A program made the translations under genes and the position numbers. Below are positions 6,456-13,210 of a DNA stretch of 17,299 nt, one piece after another. The DNA comes from CAZQSS01 sp964596405 (GTDB lineage Bacteria > Patescibacteriota > Patescibacteriia > Magasanikbacterales > UBA10003), in the NCBI GenBank assembly GCA_964596405.1, contig CAZQSS010000018.1, forward strand, positions 1 to 17,299. Reading direction: 5' to 3'. Every line of letters starts with the position of its first letter. The stretch's first letter is position 1. Under the pieces are notes generated by a model, which ran no database searches, was not told where the DNA came from, and saw only the letters and a list, made by a program, of their open reading frames with translations.

Positions 6456-6490
6456 TCATCCTGAGGTCGCCTGAAGCGACCGAAGGATCA
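6456..6490. repeat. 35-nt TCATCCTGA...GAAGGATC palindromic repeat
   Basis: The frame TCATCCTGA ... GAAGGATCA encloses the hairpin GGTCGC-CTGAA-GCGACC. The same frame with a different hairpin core occurs at 11509-11540 inside the DUF2079 gene. The element lies in the 76-nt gap between secG and the SBP gene and abuts the inverted repeat that starts at the secG stop codon. There is no T-tract. Confidence 0.8.
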
Positions 6491-6505
6491 GTAAAAGCAA
6501 ACCTC

Positions 6506-8554
6506 GTGAAAAACTTTATCCAAAAAATAAGTCAATCACTCGCTTTTTTTTCAAATAAGATAAGAAAACTGGCGGCTCAAGCCGCGGTCTGGTTAAAATT
6601 ATCTTTCAAAAAACAAACCATTCCGTTGCACGAACGTCTGGATGAACGGCTGGTTTTAGGTCTCTCTTCCAAAAAAGGATTCCCCACGTGGCAACAATTA
6701 AAATTCTTGGGTAAGTTCTTAAAGCCGGGCGAAAAGAAAACTATTACCCTGCTTTTTTTAGTCATCGTGGCGGGTTTAATTTCACTGGGGGCGGAACTTG
6801 TTCTCAAGCACTATGTTTCTCTGCCGGCTCCGGGCGGTGAATACATTGAAGGAGTAGTGGGCGCGCCTCAAACCATCAACCCGCTTTTTAGTCTTTTAAA
6901 CACCGCCGATGCCGATCTCTCGCGCCTAATCTACGCCGGTCTTTTTAAATATGACGAGGCCATGAAACTGGTACCCGACCTGGCCGAAAGCTACACTATC
7001 AGCCAGGACGGCAGAACTATTTCTATCAAACTGAAAAAAGATCTGACCTGGCAGGACAGTGAACCGCTAACGGCGGAAGACGTGGGGTTTACCATCAGCC
7101 GTATTCAGGATCCGGAAACACAATCACCGCTTTGGGTCAGCTTTCAGGGAGTGGCTTTTGAACAAACCGACGAATTAAATTTCAGTTTGATATTGCCCGA
7201 GGCGTTTTCACCGTTTCTCAATTTGCTGACTGTTGGTATTTTGCCGGAACACCAGTGGCAAGAAATCAGTCCGGCCAACATGAAACTCAGTTCGCTCAAT
7301 TTAAAACCCACGGGCGCCGGCCCTTTTATGTTTTCAGCCTTTAGCAAAGATAATCGCGGCAATATAAAATCTTATACTCTTAAAACCAATCCCAGCTATC
7401 ACCTCGGCCAGCCTTATATTAAAAACATCACCTTCAGATTTTTCAACGATTTTGAAAGCGGTTTGGAGGCTTTGCGCAATCGCCAAATTCATGCCTTAAA
7501 TTTTTTGCCCAAAGACCAAAAAGATAAAATTAATCGCAAAGGCGTAAAAGTTTACCCCCTGCGCCTGCCTTATTATACAGCCGCCTTCTTCAACCAAAAG
7601 AAAAATTTATTATTAAAAAGTTTACCCCTGCGCCAGGCCTTAGCTTACAGTTTAGACCGCAATCAAATTGTGGCGAACGCCCTCAAGGGCGAAGGCATGG
7701 TCATCAATGGCCCTATTTTGCCGGGCCAGGTGGGTTTTACTCAGGATTTCAAACTAAAGTATGATCCGATTCAGGCCCAACAACTTTTAGACAAAGACGG
7801 CTGGAATAAAATCAGTCGCGAAGATTTTATTGCCAAACGAAAACAAGAATTATACCAAGCCTGGTTAGACGCTAGAAAGGCCAAAACCGTCACGGTAGCG
7901 GCCGGTCAAAAAGCGCCCAAGCCCACGGCTGAAGAAATTGCCGCCCAAAATAAAGCCGCCCAGGAATTTTTGACTCAAACCGCCGAACAGCTCACCAACG
8001 AAATTAACAGCCGCCAAAATGTCTTCCGGCATAAAAATAATTTTGGTTTAACCATTAAAATTACCACTCTCAATCAACCGGAATTTTTACAAACAGCCGC
8101 TTTAATTAAAGATACGTGGCAAGATTTGGGCATTCAGGTCAATTTGGAATTACTGGAACTCAATCAATTAAAAGAGGCAATTAAAAATCGGAATTACGAA
8201 GTTTTGATCTACGGCGTGCTTTTGGGCACTGATTCCGACCCCTTCCCGTTTTGGCACTCCTCCCAAACTACCAGCCCGGGTCTTAATTTAGCCGGCTTCA
8301 TCAACCGCACGGCCGACGACCAGCTGGAAAAAGCTCGCGCCAACTTTAGTTTGACGGAACGAACCAAACTTTATTATAATTTCCAAAAAATATTAGCCGC
8401 CGATCTGCCCGCCATCTTTTTATACACGACCACCTATCTTTATCCGATGGATATGTCCGTTCAGGGTTTTCACCAATATCGTATTTATCAACCGGCTGAC
8501 CGTTTTGCCGGTATCAGTAAATGGTATCTGCGCACCCAGGGTGGATGGAAATAG
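6506..8554 (+). CDS. ABC transporter solute-binding protein, family 5 (oligopeptide-type)
   Basis: This 682-aa protein combines about 78 cytoplasmic, basic N-terminal residues, one transmembrane helix (about 80-100) and an extracytoplasmic SBP_bac_5 domain from about residue 112 (GEYIEGVVGAPQTINPLF). Family landmarks include DLAESYTISQDGRTISIKLKKDL (split here as DLAESYTIS and LKKDLTWQD, about 158-184), GAGPFMF (270-276) and TDSDPFPFWHSSQ (about 575-587). About 70 Lys/Gln/Ala-rich residues (about 440-510) are inserted in the C-terminal lobe and look like a helical or coiled-coil hairpin. It has a membrane anchor instead of a lipobox. No permease or ATPase genes are adjacent, so the partner is unknown. 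The start is GTG at 6506, without a ribosome binding site, and is uncertain. Confidence 0.88.
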   Translation: MKNFIQKISQSLAFFSNKIRKLAAQAAVWLKLSFKKQTIPLHERLDERLVLGLSSKKGFPTWQQLKFLGKFLKPGEKKTITLLFLVIVAGLISLGAELVLKHYVSLPAPGGEYIEGVVGAPQTINPLFSLLNTADADLSRLIYAGLFKYDEAMKLVPDLAESYTISQDGRTISIKLKKDLTWQDSEPLTAEDVGFTISRIQDPETQSPLWVSFQGVAFEQTDELNFSLILPEAFSPFLNLLTVGILPEHQWQEISPANMKLSSLNLKPTGAGPFMFSAFSKDNRGNIKSYTLKTNPSYHLGQPYIKNITFRFFNDFESGLEALRNRQIHALNFLPKDQKDKINRKGVKVYPLRLPYYTAAFFNQKKNLLLKSLPLRQALAYSLDRNQIVANALKGEGMVINGPILPGQVGFTQDFKLKYDPIQAQQLLDKDGWNKISREDFIAKRKQELYQAWLDARKAKTVTVAAGQKAPKPTAEEIAAQNKAAQEFLTQTAEQLTNEINSRQNVFRHKNNFGLTIKITTLNQPEFLQTAALIKDTWQDLGIQVNLELLELNQLKEAIKNRNYEVLIYGVLLGTDSDPFPFWHSSQTTSPGLNLAGFINRTADDQLEKARANFSLTERTKLYYNFQKILAADLPAIFLYTTTYLYPMDMSVQGFHQYRIYQPADRFAGISKWYLRTQGGWK

Positions 8555-8591
8555 TTTTTTATGCCGTTGGTAGATTCACCCCCTCACCAAT

Positions 8592-8675
8592 GCCGCGATG
8601 GCGGAATTGGTAGACGCACAGCGTTCAGGACGCTGCGACCGCAAGGTCATGAGAGTTCGAGTCTCTCTCGCGGCA
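8592..8675 (+). tRNA. tRNA-Leu(CAG) with extended flanking pairing
   Basis: An 84-nt class II tRNA. The acceptor stem is GCCGCGA/TCGCGGC with discriminator A. The anticodon stem is CAGCG/CGCTG around TTCAGGA, giving anticodon CAG (reads CUG). The variable arm is GACC-GCAA-GGTC and the T arm AGAG-TTCGAGT-CTCT; CCA is not encoded. The genomic flanks are themselves complementary: CACCCCCTCACCAAT before and ATTGGTGAGGGGGCG after, so the acceptor helix could extend to about 22 pairs in the precursor. It lies 37 nt after the SBP gene with no convincing promoter, so it may be made by read-through. Two partial copies of its 3' half follow. Confidence 0.97.
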
Positions 8676-8688
8676 TTGGTGAGGGGGC

Positions 8689-8796
8689 GCACAGCGTTCC
8701 CCAGTAGTAGAGCAAAGCTCACTACGGGGCAGGCAGGACGCTGCGACCGCAAGGTCATGAGAGTTCGAGTCTCTCTCGCGGCATTGATGAGGGGGC
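8689..8796 (+). pseudogene. Partial tRNA-Leu(CAG) copy with hairpin inserted in the anticodon loop
   Basis: Bases 8689-8699 (GCACAGCGTTC) repeat the 5' side of the tRNA anticodon arm (8616-8626). Bases 8735-8783 repeat the following 49 nt of the tRNA without any difference, and similarity continues to 8796 with one mismatch. Between the two parts lie 35 extra bases (8700-8734) that fold as a hairpin (CCCC, GTAGT and GAGC paired with GCTC, ACTAC and GGGG). The split falls between the first and second anticodon bases (C/AG). The acceptor 5' strand and D arm are missing, so it should not make a functional tRNA alone. Confidence 0.85.
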
Positions 8797-8802
8797 AAAT
8801 AG

Positions 8803-8817
8803 GTCTCTCGCGGCATT
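8803..8817 (+). pseudogene. Third remnant of the tRNA-Leu 3' end
   Basis: TCTCTCGCGGCATT repeats the last bases of the tRNA (T-arm end, acceptor 3' strand, discriminator and two trailer bases). It directly precedes the terminator. It is short, but its place in series after two longer copies makes chance unlikely. Confidence 0.6.
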
Positions 8818-8820
8818 TTG

Positions 8821-8844
8821 AAAAACACCCAAAGGGTGTTTTTT
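8821..8844 (+). terminator. Terminator of the tRNA-Leu(CAG) unit
   Basis: A 10-bp stem AAAAACACCC/GGGTGTTTTT with an AAA loop, ending in T6. It closes the SBP/tRNA-Leu region and lies 3 nt before the guaB -35 box. Confidence 0.93.
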
Positions 8845-8847
8845 GTT

Positions 8848-8876
8848 TTGTCATAAAACCCGAGATGTGCTAAAAT
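8848..8876 (+). promoter_or_regulatory. guaB promoter (distal)
   Basis: -35 TTGTCA (8848-8853), 17-bp spacer and -10 TAAAAT (8871-8876), with TGC before the -10 box (extended -10). Transcription would start near 8883, giving a leader of about 200 nt before guaB. Confidence 0.7.
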
Positions 8877-8883
8877 AGTAAGG

Positions 8884-9086
8884 TTGTGTTTTAAACATAC
8901 TCCTATGCCCAGTAATACAACCCCGCAAGTTTCGCTCCACGAAACATAAGGGGATAATCGTTTTTTGCTGGGTTGTCAGGATTAAATAGTCAACTAACTT
9001 AAATCCCCAAGTGATGAAATCATGCGGGGTTGACCCCGTATAGCTCCCCCAAGAGGGTGATTATACGGGGTTGATATACTGGGTAT
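8884..9086 (+). promoter_or_regulatory. Structured guaB leader, candidate cis-regulatory RNA
   Basis: About 200 nt without an open frame contain many complementary segments. The 5' segment AUGCCCAGU (8905-8913) pairs with ACUGGGUAU (9078-9086), which includes the A and U of the guaB start codon. CAACCCC (8918-8924) pairs with GGGGUUG (9067-9073). Competing helices are CCCC/GGGG around GUUUCG/CGAAAC (8921-8953), CCCAG or ACAACCC with CUGGGUUGU (8968-8976), UGCGGGG/CCCCGUA (9023-9040) and ACCCCGUAUA/UAUACGGGGU (9033-9071). A T6 tract at 8961-8966 follows the first hairpin. It does not match the purine, PRPP or ppGpp riboswitches as I know them. An extended -10-like TGATATACT (9072-9080) right before the ATG could alternatively give a leaderless mRNA. 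Confidence 0.5.
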
Positions 9087-10515
9087 GCAAACAAAAGAAA
9101 CTTTTCCCATTGGCTTGTCTTACGATGATATCTTACTGATCCCTCAGTATTCCGATATCACTTCCAGGCGATTAATTGACTTATCATCTCATTTTTCCCG
9201 CCACATCCTGCTTAAAACCCCGATTGTCAGCGCTAATATGGATACGGTGACCGAATCGCAAATGGCTATCGTTATGGCCCTCCGGGGCGGGATTGGCATC
9301 ATCCACCGTTTTTTAACCATAGAGGAACAGACACGCGAAGTAAAAAAAGTTAAACGCGCTGAAAATTTGATTATTGAAGATCCCTTTACCATTACCAAAG
9401 AAGCCACCCTGGCAGACGCTTTACGTCTGATGAAAGAAAACAATGTCAGCGGTTTGGTGGTTTGCGACAAAAATAAAGTGGTGGAAGGGATTTTAACTCG
9501 GCGCGACATTTGTTTTAAAATCGATCCGACTCTGAAAGTTAAGGAACTGATGACCCCACAACGTTCACTAATTACGGCCCCGGTGGGCATATCGCCGACA
9601 AACGCCATTAAACTTTTAGATAAACATAAAATAGAAAAACTCCCGATAGTTGATCGAAAAAATCGGCTGGCCGGGTTGATTACCGCTTCGGATTTTAAAA
9701 AAACACACGAGCACACCCAAGCCACCAAAGATGCTGAAGGACGTTTAATGGTGGGTGCGGCCGTCGGCGTTAAAGACGGAGTGGAAAGGGCCGCGGCTCT
9801 AGTTAAGGCCGGTTGTGATGTTTTGGTTATTGATATCGCCCACGGTCACCATGCCCGCTGTATTGATTTGGTAAAACTGCTGAAGAAAAACTTTAAAGAT
9901 ATTGATGTGGTGGCCGGCAATGTGGCCACAGCCGCCGGCGCCCAGGATCTGATCAAAGCCGGCGCTGATTCTATTAAAGTCGGCATCGGGCCGGGCGCGG
10001 CTTGCTCCACCCGGGTGGTGGCCGGAGCCGGCGTGCCGCAATTTTCCGCTATTCGCGAAATCGCGCCCCTAACCCACAAACTCAACATTCCGCTGATTGC
10101 CGACGGCGGCATTAAAAATCCGGGCGATGTGGCCAAAGCTTTGGCCGCCGGCGCTTCCACTGTTATGATCGGCAATCTTTTTTCCGGCAGTTTGGAATCG
10201 CCGGGTGAATATTACATAGAAGAAGGGGTGGCTTTTAAAGTTTTCCGCGGTATGGCTTCCCGCGATGCCTCAAGCGATCGGCCGCAAAACGAAAGCGGTT
10301 CGGACCGCGATTCCCGCGCCCCCGAAGGCATCAGCTTCCGCGTCACTTATAAAGGCGAGGTTTCAAAAATTTTGCGTCCTCTGGTTGACGGCTTGCAGTC
10401 CGGCATGAGTTACACCGGCGCCAAAAATATCAAAGAATTCTGGAGAAAAGCTCAATTTATCCGGATGACCGAAGCCGGGCTTAAAGAAAGTTTCCCTCGA
10501 CCCGGGCAACACTAA
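9085..10515 (+). CDS. guaB: Inosine-5'-monophosphate dehydrogenase (GuaB)
   Basis: This 476-aa enzyme oxidises IMP to XMP with NAD, the committed step to GMP. The (beta/alpha)8 barrel is split by a CBS domain pair at about 97-207 (IEDPFTITKEATLADAL and following). The nucleotide site includes MDTVTE (52-57) and GNVAT (278-282). The catalytic loop GPGAACSTR (302-310) has the nucleophile C307, with CSTR in place of the more usual CTTR. ADGGI (339-343) and the phosphate-binding MIGNLFSGSLESPGE (361-375) follow. The mobile flap (about 389-415) is shortened, and the expected SDRYFQ-type segment reads SDRPQ, so the tyrosine of the Arg-Tyr dyad is missing or displaced. No Shine-Dalgarno sequence is visible. 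Regulation may involve the long leader upstream. Confidence 0.95.
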   Translation: MQTKETFPIGLSYDDILLIPQYSDITSRRLIDLSSHFSRHILLKTPIVSANMDTVTESQMAIVMALRGGIGIIHRFLTIEEQTREVKKVKRAENLIIEDPFTITKEATLADALRLMKENNVSGLVVCDKNKVVEGILTRRDICFKIDPTLKVKELMTPQRSLITAPVGISPTNAIKLLDKHKIEKLPIVDRKNRLAGLITASDFKKTHEHTQATKDAEGRLMVGAAVGVKDGVERAAALVKAGCDVLVIDIAHGHHARCIDLVKLLKKNFKDIDVVAGNVATAAGAQDLIKAGADSIKVGIGPGAACSTRVVAGAGVPQFSAIREIAPLTHKLNIPLIADGGIKNPGDVAKALAAGASTVMIGNLFSGSLESPGEYYIEEGVAFKVFRGMASRDASSDRPQNESGSDRDSRAPEGISFRVTYKGEVSKILRPLVDGLQSGMSYTGAKNIKEFWRKAQFIRMTEAGLKESFPRPGQH

Positions 10516-10531
10516 TCCCGCGTATAATAAT

Positions 10532-10560
10532 TTGACTTTCTCAAATCATTTATCTACTAT
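10532..10560 (+). promoter_or_regulatory. Promoter of the CPBP protease gene
   Basis: -35 TTGACT (10532-10537), 17-bp spacer and -10 TACTAT (10555-10560). Transcription would start near 10567, about 25 nt before the strong ribosome binding site GGAGG at 10592-10596. Confidence 0.55.
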
Positions 10561-10591
10561 TAAGAATAGCTCATTTTAAAACCCAAAACTC

Positions 10592-10707
10592 GGAGGTGAA
10601 CATTGAATCGGCTTCTAGATTGGTTGGAGAAAGAATGGATCGGCTGAAAACTGCTTTTTGGCCCGATTCTGTGTCTGCTGATTTCACTAGCCTATCTCAA
10701 ATTAATC
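10592..10707 (+). other. Translation start region of the CPBP protease with in-frame TGA
   Basis: GGAGG (10592-10596), the best Shine-Dalgarno sequence in the window, sits 6 nt before a TTG codon (10603). That codon is in frame with the CPBP gene. Fourteen codons follow (reading NRLLDWLEKEWIG after the initiator), then TGA at 10645-10647. After it the same frame stays open and encodes KLLFGPILCLLISLAYLKLI, which looks like the first transmembrane helix, and runs into the protease. The gene therefore appears to begin at 10603 and to be broken, or recoded, at one codon. No ATG, GTG or TTG occurs in frame between the TGA and 10708. Confidence 0.65.
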
Positions 10708-11109
10708 ATGTTCTCGGGAATCAGCTTCTTTCAGATTCCGGAGATTCCGGACCTCCCAACCTTCACCATCGCTCTTATTATCGCTCTTGCTCTCCATTTT
10801 TTTCTCTCCGCTCTTTGGGAGGAACTTTTTTTCCGAGTGCCCTTAGTCTTCCTTTTTACCATCCACCGGAATAATCCGAAGGTTTTCATCGTTTTCCTGG
10901 TCATTTTCTCCGCGATTTTTGGTTTATGCCACGGCAGTGCCTATCACATTATACTGCAAGGCTTCCACGGCTTGATCTTTAGTCTTGTTTTTATAAAGAC
11001 CGGCGGCCTGAACTTAGGTCTGAGTACCTTACGCGCTTGGTTTATCGCCGCCGCCGTTCACGCCGGGTACAATCTTTCTCTTTTATTTTTTCCGCAGTTC
11101 TTTCTTTAA
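10708..11109 (+). CDS. CPBP (CAAX/bacteriocin-processing) family intramembrane protease
   Basis: The open frame from the first downstream ATG gives 133 aa. All three CPBP active-site motifs are present: E38-E39-xxx-R43 (EELFFR), F71-xxx-H75 (FGLCH) and H118-xxx-N122 (HAGYN). They lie within hydrophobic helices at about 19-36, 43-52, 58-75, 84-98 and 109-127. CPBP proteins are membrane-embedded glutamate-type proteases related to Rce1; many are linked to peptide processing or immunity, but the substrate here is unknown. The ATG at 10708 has no ribosome binding site and would omit the preceding hydrophobic segment. The natural gene probably starts at TTG 10603 and contains one in-frame TGA. The intact motifs argue for recent damage, an error or read-through rather than old decay. 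Confidence 0.8.
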   Translation: MFSGISFFQIPEIPDLPTFTIALIIALALHFFLSALWEELFFRVPLVFLFTIHRNNPKVFIVFLVIFSAIFGLCHGSAYHIILQGFHGLIFSLVFIKTGGLNLGLSTLRAWFIAAAVHAGYNLSLLFFPQFFL

Positions 11110-11114
11110 ACCCC

Positions 11115-11141
11115 AAACCAGCCCCCAACGGCTGGTTTTTT
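11115..11141 (+). terminator. Terminator after the CPBP protease gene
   Basis: The stem AAACCAGCC/GGCTGGTTT with a 6-nt C/A-rich loop ends in a run of T. It starts 6 bases after the stop codon. Confidence 0.92.
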
Positions 11142-11170
11142 AATTCCTTAAAAAATGATACACTCTAATT

Positions 11171-13210
11171 ATGAGACTACGCTTATCTAAACCGGTTATT
11201 ATTTTGTCTTTAGCCATAATTATATTTACAGCTGTCTTTTTTTCTTTGGCGGTTTATAAATATCAAAATTTTCGGTTTGACCAGGAAGATTTGGCCATAT
11301 TTAACAATACTTTTTATAATACCGTCCACGGCCGGCCTTTTTGGTTCACCATCCATGGCGGCTACTCTTACCTCGGCGATCACTTGGAATTAACTTTACT
11401 GTTATTGATTCCACTTTATTATTTTTTTCAATCCCCGCTCGCTCTTTTATTTTTTCAGATTTTTCTCTACGCTCTCGCCGCCTGGCCGCTATATTTAATC
11501 ACGGATGTCATCCTGAACCGCCAGTTGGCGGTGAAGGATCCGGATTCTTCGTCCGCCAGCCGGCGGACTCAGAATGACAAACAAAAAATACCCGACCCAT
11601 TCACGGACGAGTTGCGCAACAAAAAAATTATATCTGTTGTCCTCGCCGTCATCTTCCTGCTTTCCCCCTTCGTTCAAAATCTCGCCCTGGAAGAATTCCA
11701 CGCCGCCCCGCTGGTTCTTTTTTTCTTTCTCTGGACTGTTTATTTTTATTTTCAAAAAAAATATCGCCCCTTTCTGCTCTTCTTTGTTTTGACCCTGCTT
11801 TCGCGCGAAGATGCCGCCCTCACTTTAGGCGCGCTCACGGTCATTATCGCCTGGGATCACCGTCATGCCCTTTGGGCAAACAGAAAGTGGTGGCTTTATC
11901 CTCTGCTGGGCGCTGTTCTTTGGTTCTTCCTGGCGCTCAAAATCATTGCTTTTTTTGGGCCGGAGAATAATTACAAATATCTCCTGCTCTACCAAGGATT
12001 GGTTGACAACTGGTCGCGTCCGCTCTATCTGTATTTTCACCTTTTCACCGGTAAAAATCTCTCAATTATTATCGGTTATCTTTTGCCCTTTCTTTTTCTT
12101 CCCCTCCTTCGCCCCAAATATCTCATTCTGACACTACCGACCATTTTACAAGTCTTTTTGATGGATGCCGGCGGATCCAATTTACTTTTTAATACCCGCT
12201 ACCAAATTTTTATTTTAGTGGGATTATTTTTAGCCCTGGCCGCCGCTTTGCAAAAACTTTCTGCCAAACAAAAAACATTGGCGCTGGCGCTCTTGGCAGT
12301 GGCCCAAATTTATACCTCGTTTTATTTTGGCCCCCTGCAATTTGTTACTGACACCAAAGCGACAAAAACTTTGCCCAATTTGGAAAATCAAGAAATCAAT
12401 CGCCGGATGATAGAACTGATTCCACCTCAAGCCGGTCTGTCCGCGCCCTATCGGTTAATGCCCCAACTTTCAAACCGAAAAGATGTTTATGTCAACAAGC
12501 TGACTTTTTTGGGCAAAGGCCATCTTTCGGCCGCTGATTTCACTCTGCCGGCCAATGTCGATTATTTTCTGCTGGATACTACCGATATGGTTGAATATTA
12601 CCTCCACTTTAAAAATCGCTTGCTCCAAAATCCTCTTTACTGGGGCGGGGCCGGCCGGCTTCGCGCGCTTTTTGAAGAGCGCGATTTCAATCCGGTCTTT
12701 ATGGCTGATAATTTAGTTCTCTTTTATCGCGACGCCCCCAACAGCCTTCCTCTTTACAGTTTTGATGAAAAAATTCCCATTGATTTAAAAGGCGAAAAAA
12801 AAGATTTGGGTGAAGTGGAATTTTTGGGCTGGCGGCCGGGTGAGGCAGGATTAACCGAACTGTGGTGGCAAGTCAAACAGCCGATTAAAGATGATTACTT
12901 TCTGGAAGTTTTGTTTACCGACTCGGCCGGAAAAACTTGGAATAAAATCTATCCGCCGGCTTTTGGCCTCCTGCCCACCCACGACTGGCCTGCCTCATCG
13001 GCAGGCGGGCCTGCCGGAAAAACTATTATGACCGCCCAATCTTTTATCTTGCCCGCTAATGAGGCGGGTCCTCCCGCTCAAAACGGTCAACTTAAATTAA
13101 CTCTGATTAAACTCCAGGGCGACATTGAGCTGGACCCGCTCAACTCAGTCCGATTGATCGCGGATAAAAAAGAAACAATCGGCGAATTATTTGAAACGAC
13201 CCTGCCTTGA
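11171..13210 (+). CDS. DUF2079 family polytopic membrane protein
   Basis: This 679-aa protein has about ten hydrophobic helices in its first 400 residues and a soluble C-terminal part. The N-terminal region shows the DUF2079 pattern: DLAIFNNTFYNTVHGRPFWFT (in two parts, around residues 40-60), LGDHLELTLLLLIPLYYFF (about 67-85) and LEEFHAAPLVLFFFLW (about 175-190). The fold resembles GT-C glycosyltransferase-like membrane proteins, with acidic residues in the first outer loop; no enzymatic function is established. About 30 extra residues at 115-147 correspond largely to a palindromic repeat inserted in the gene, and two more palindromes lie near the C-terminus. No ribosome binding site is visible; TGATACACT ends 6 nt before the ATG and could give a leaderless mRNA. 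Confidence 0.85.
   Translation: MRLRLSKPVIILSLAIIIFTAVFFSLAVYKYQNFRFDQEDLAIFNNTFYNTVHGRPFWFTIHGGYSYLGDHLELTLLLLIPLYYFFQSPLALLFFQIFLYALAAWPLYLITDVILNRQLAVKDPDSSSASRRTQNDKQKIPDPFTDELRNKKIISVVLAVIFLLSPFVQNLALEEFHAAPLVLFFFLWTVYFYFQKKYRPFLLFFVLTLLSREDAALTLGALTVIIAWDHRHALWANRKWWLYPLLGAVLWFFLALKIIAFFGPENNYKYLLLYQGLVDNWSRPLYLYFHLFTGKNLSIIIGYLLPFLFLPLLRPKYLILTLPTILQVFLMDAGGSNLLFNTRYQIFILVGLFLALAAALQKLSAKQKTLALALLAVAQIYTSFYFGPLQFVTDTKATKTLPNLENQEINRRMIELIPPQAGLSAPYRLMPQLSNRKDVYVNKLTFLGKGHLSAADFTLPANVDYFLLDTTDMVEYYLHFKNRLLQNPLYWGGAGRLRALFEERDFNPVFMADNLVLFYRDAPNSLPLYSFDEKIPIDLKGEKKDLGEVEFLGWRPGEAGLTELWWQVKQPIKDDYFLEVLFTDSAGKTWNKIYPPAFGLLPTHDWPASSAGGPAGKTIMTAQSFILPANEAGPPAQNGQLKLTLIKLQGDIELDPLNSVRLIADKKETIGELFETTLP
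11506..11579. repeat. 74-nt composite palindromic repeat inside the DUF2079 gene
   Basis: The ends TGTCATCCTGA and TCAGAATGACA form an 11-bp terminal inverted repeat with one mismatch. Inside are ACCGCC-AGTT-GGCGGT and GTCCGCC-AGCC-GGCGGAC, separated by GAAGGATCCGGATTCTTC. The left half matches the frame of the 6456-6490 repeat (TCATCCTGA, hairpin, GAAGGATC) with another core. The core TCCGCCAGCCGGCGGA recurs exactly in the terminator at 15238-15253. The element is read in frame as a polar segment between two membrane helices. Confidence 0.85.
12988..13068. repeat. Two palindromic modules in the C-terminal part of the DUF2079 gene
   Basis: GCCTGCC-TCATC-GGCAGGC (12988-13006) encodes part of DWPASSAGGPAGKT. 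CCCGC-TAATGAG-GCGGG (13052-13068) encodes part of LPANEAGPPAQNG. Both yield Gly/Pro/Ala-rich turns in the soluble C-terminal domain and look like small inserts tolerated in loops. Confidence 0.5.

Noticed and set aside
6427..6458. Terminator after secG (TGAGAGCGT/ACGCTCTCA)
   Set aside because: A good stem but a 14-nt loop and no T-tract; it runs directly into another palindromic repeat.
8689..8783. Intron-containing functional second tRNA-Leu
   Set aside because: The acceptor 5' strand and D arm are absent, and the 35-nt insert is only a hairpin with no known intron features.
8576..8873. Open frames on both strands across the tRNA-Leu repeats
   Set aside because: Their repeated peptides come from the tRNA copies; this is RNA-gene sequence.
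8905..9086. Known purine, PRPP or ppGpp riboswitch
   Set aside because: None of the conserved core sequences that I know for these classes can be found in the leader.
10645..10647. UGA read as glycine, as in Gracilibacteria/SR1
   Set aside because: TGA is the only plausible stop of secG, the HExxH protein, the DUF2079 gene and rnj, and no other gene contains in-frame TGA.
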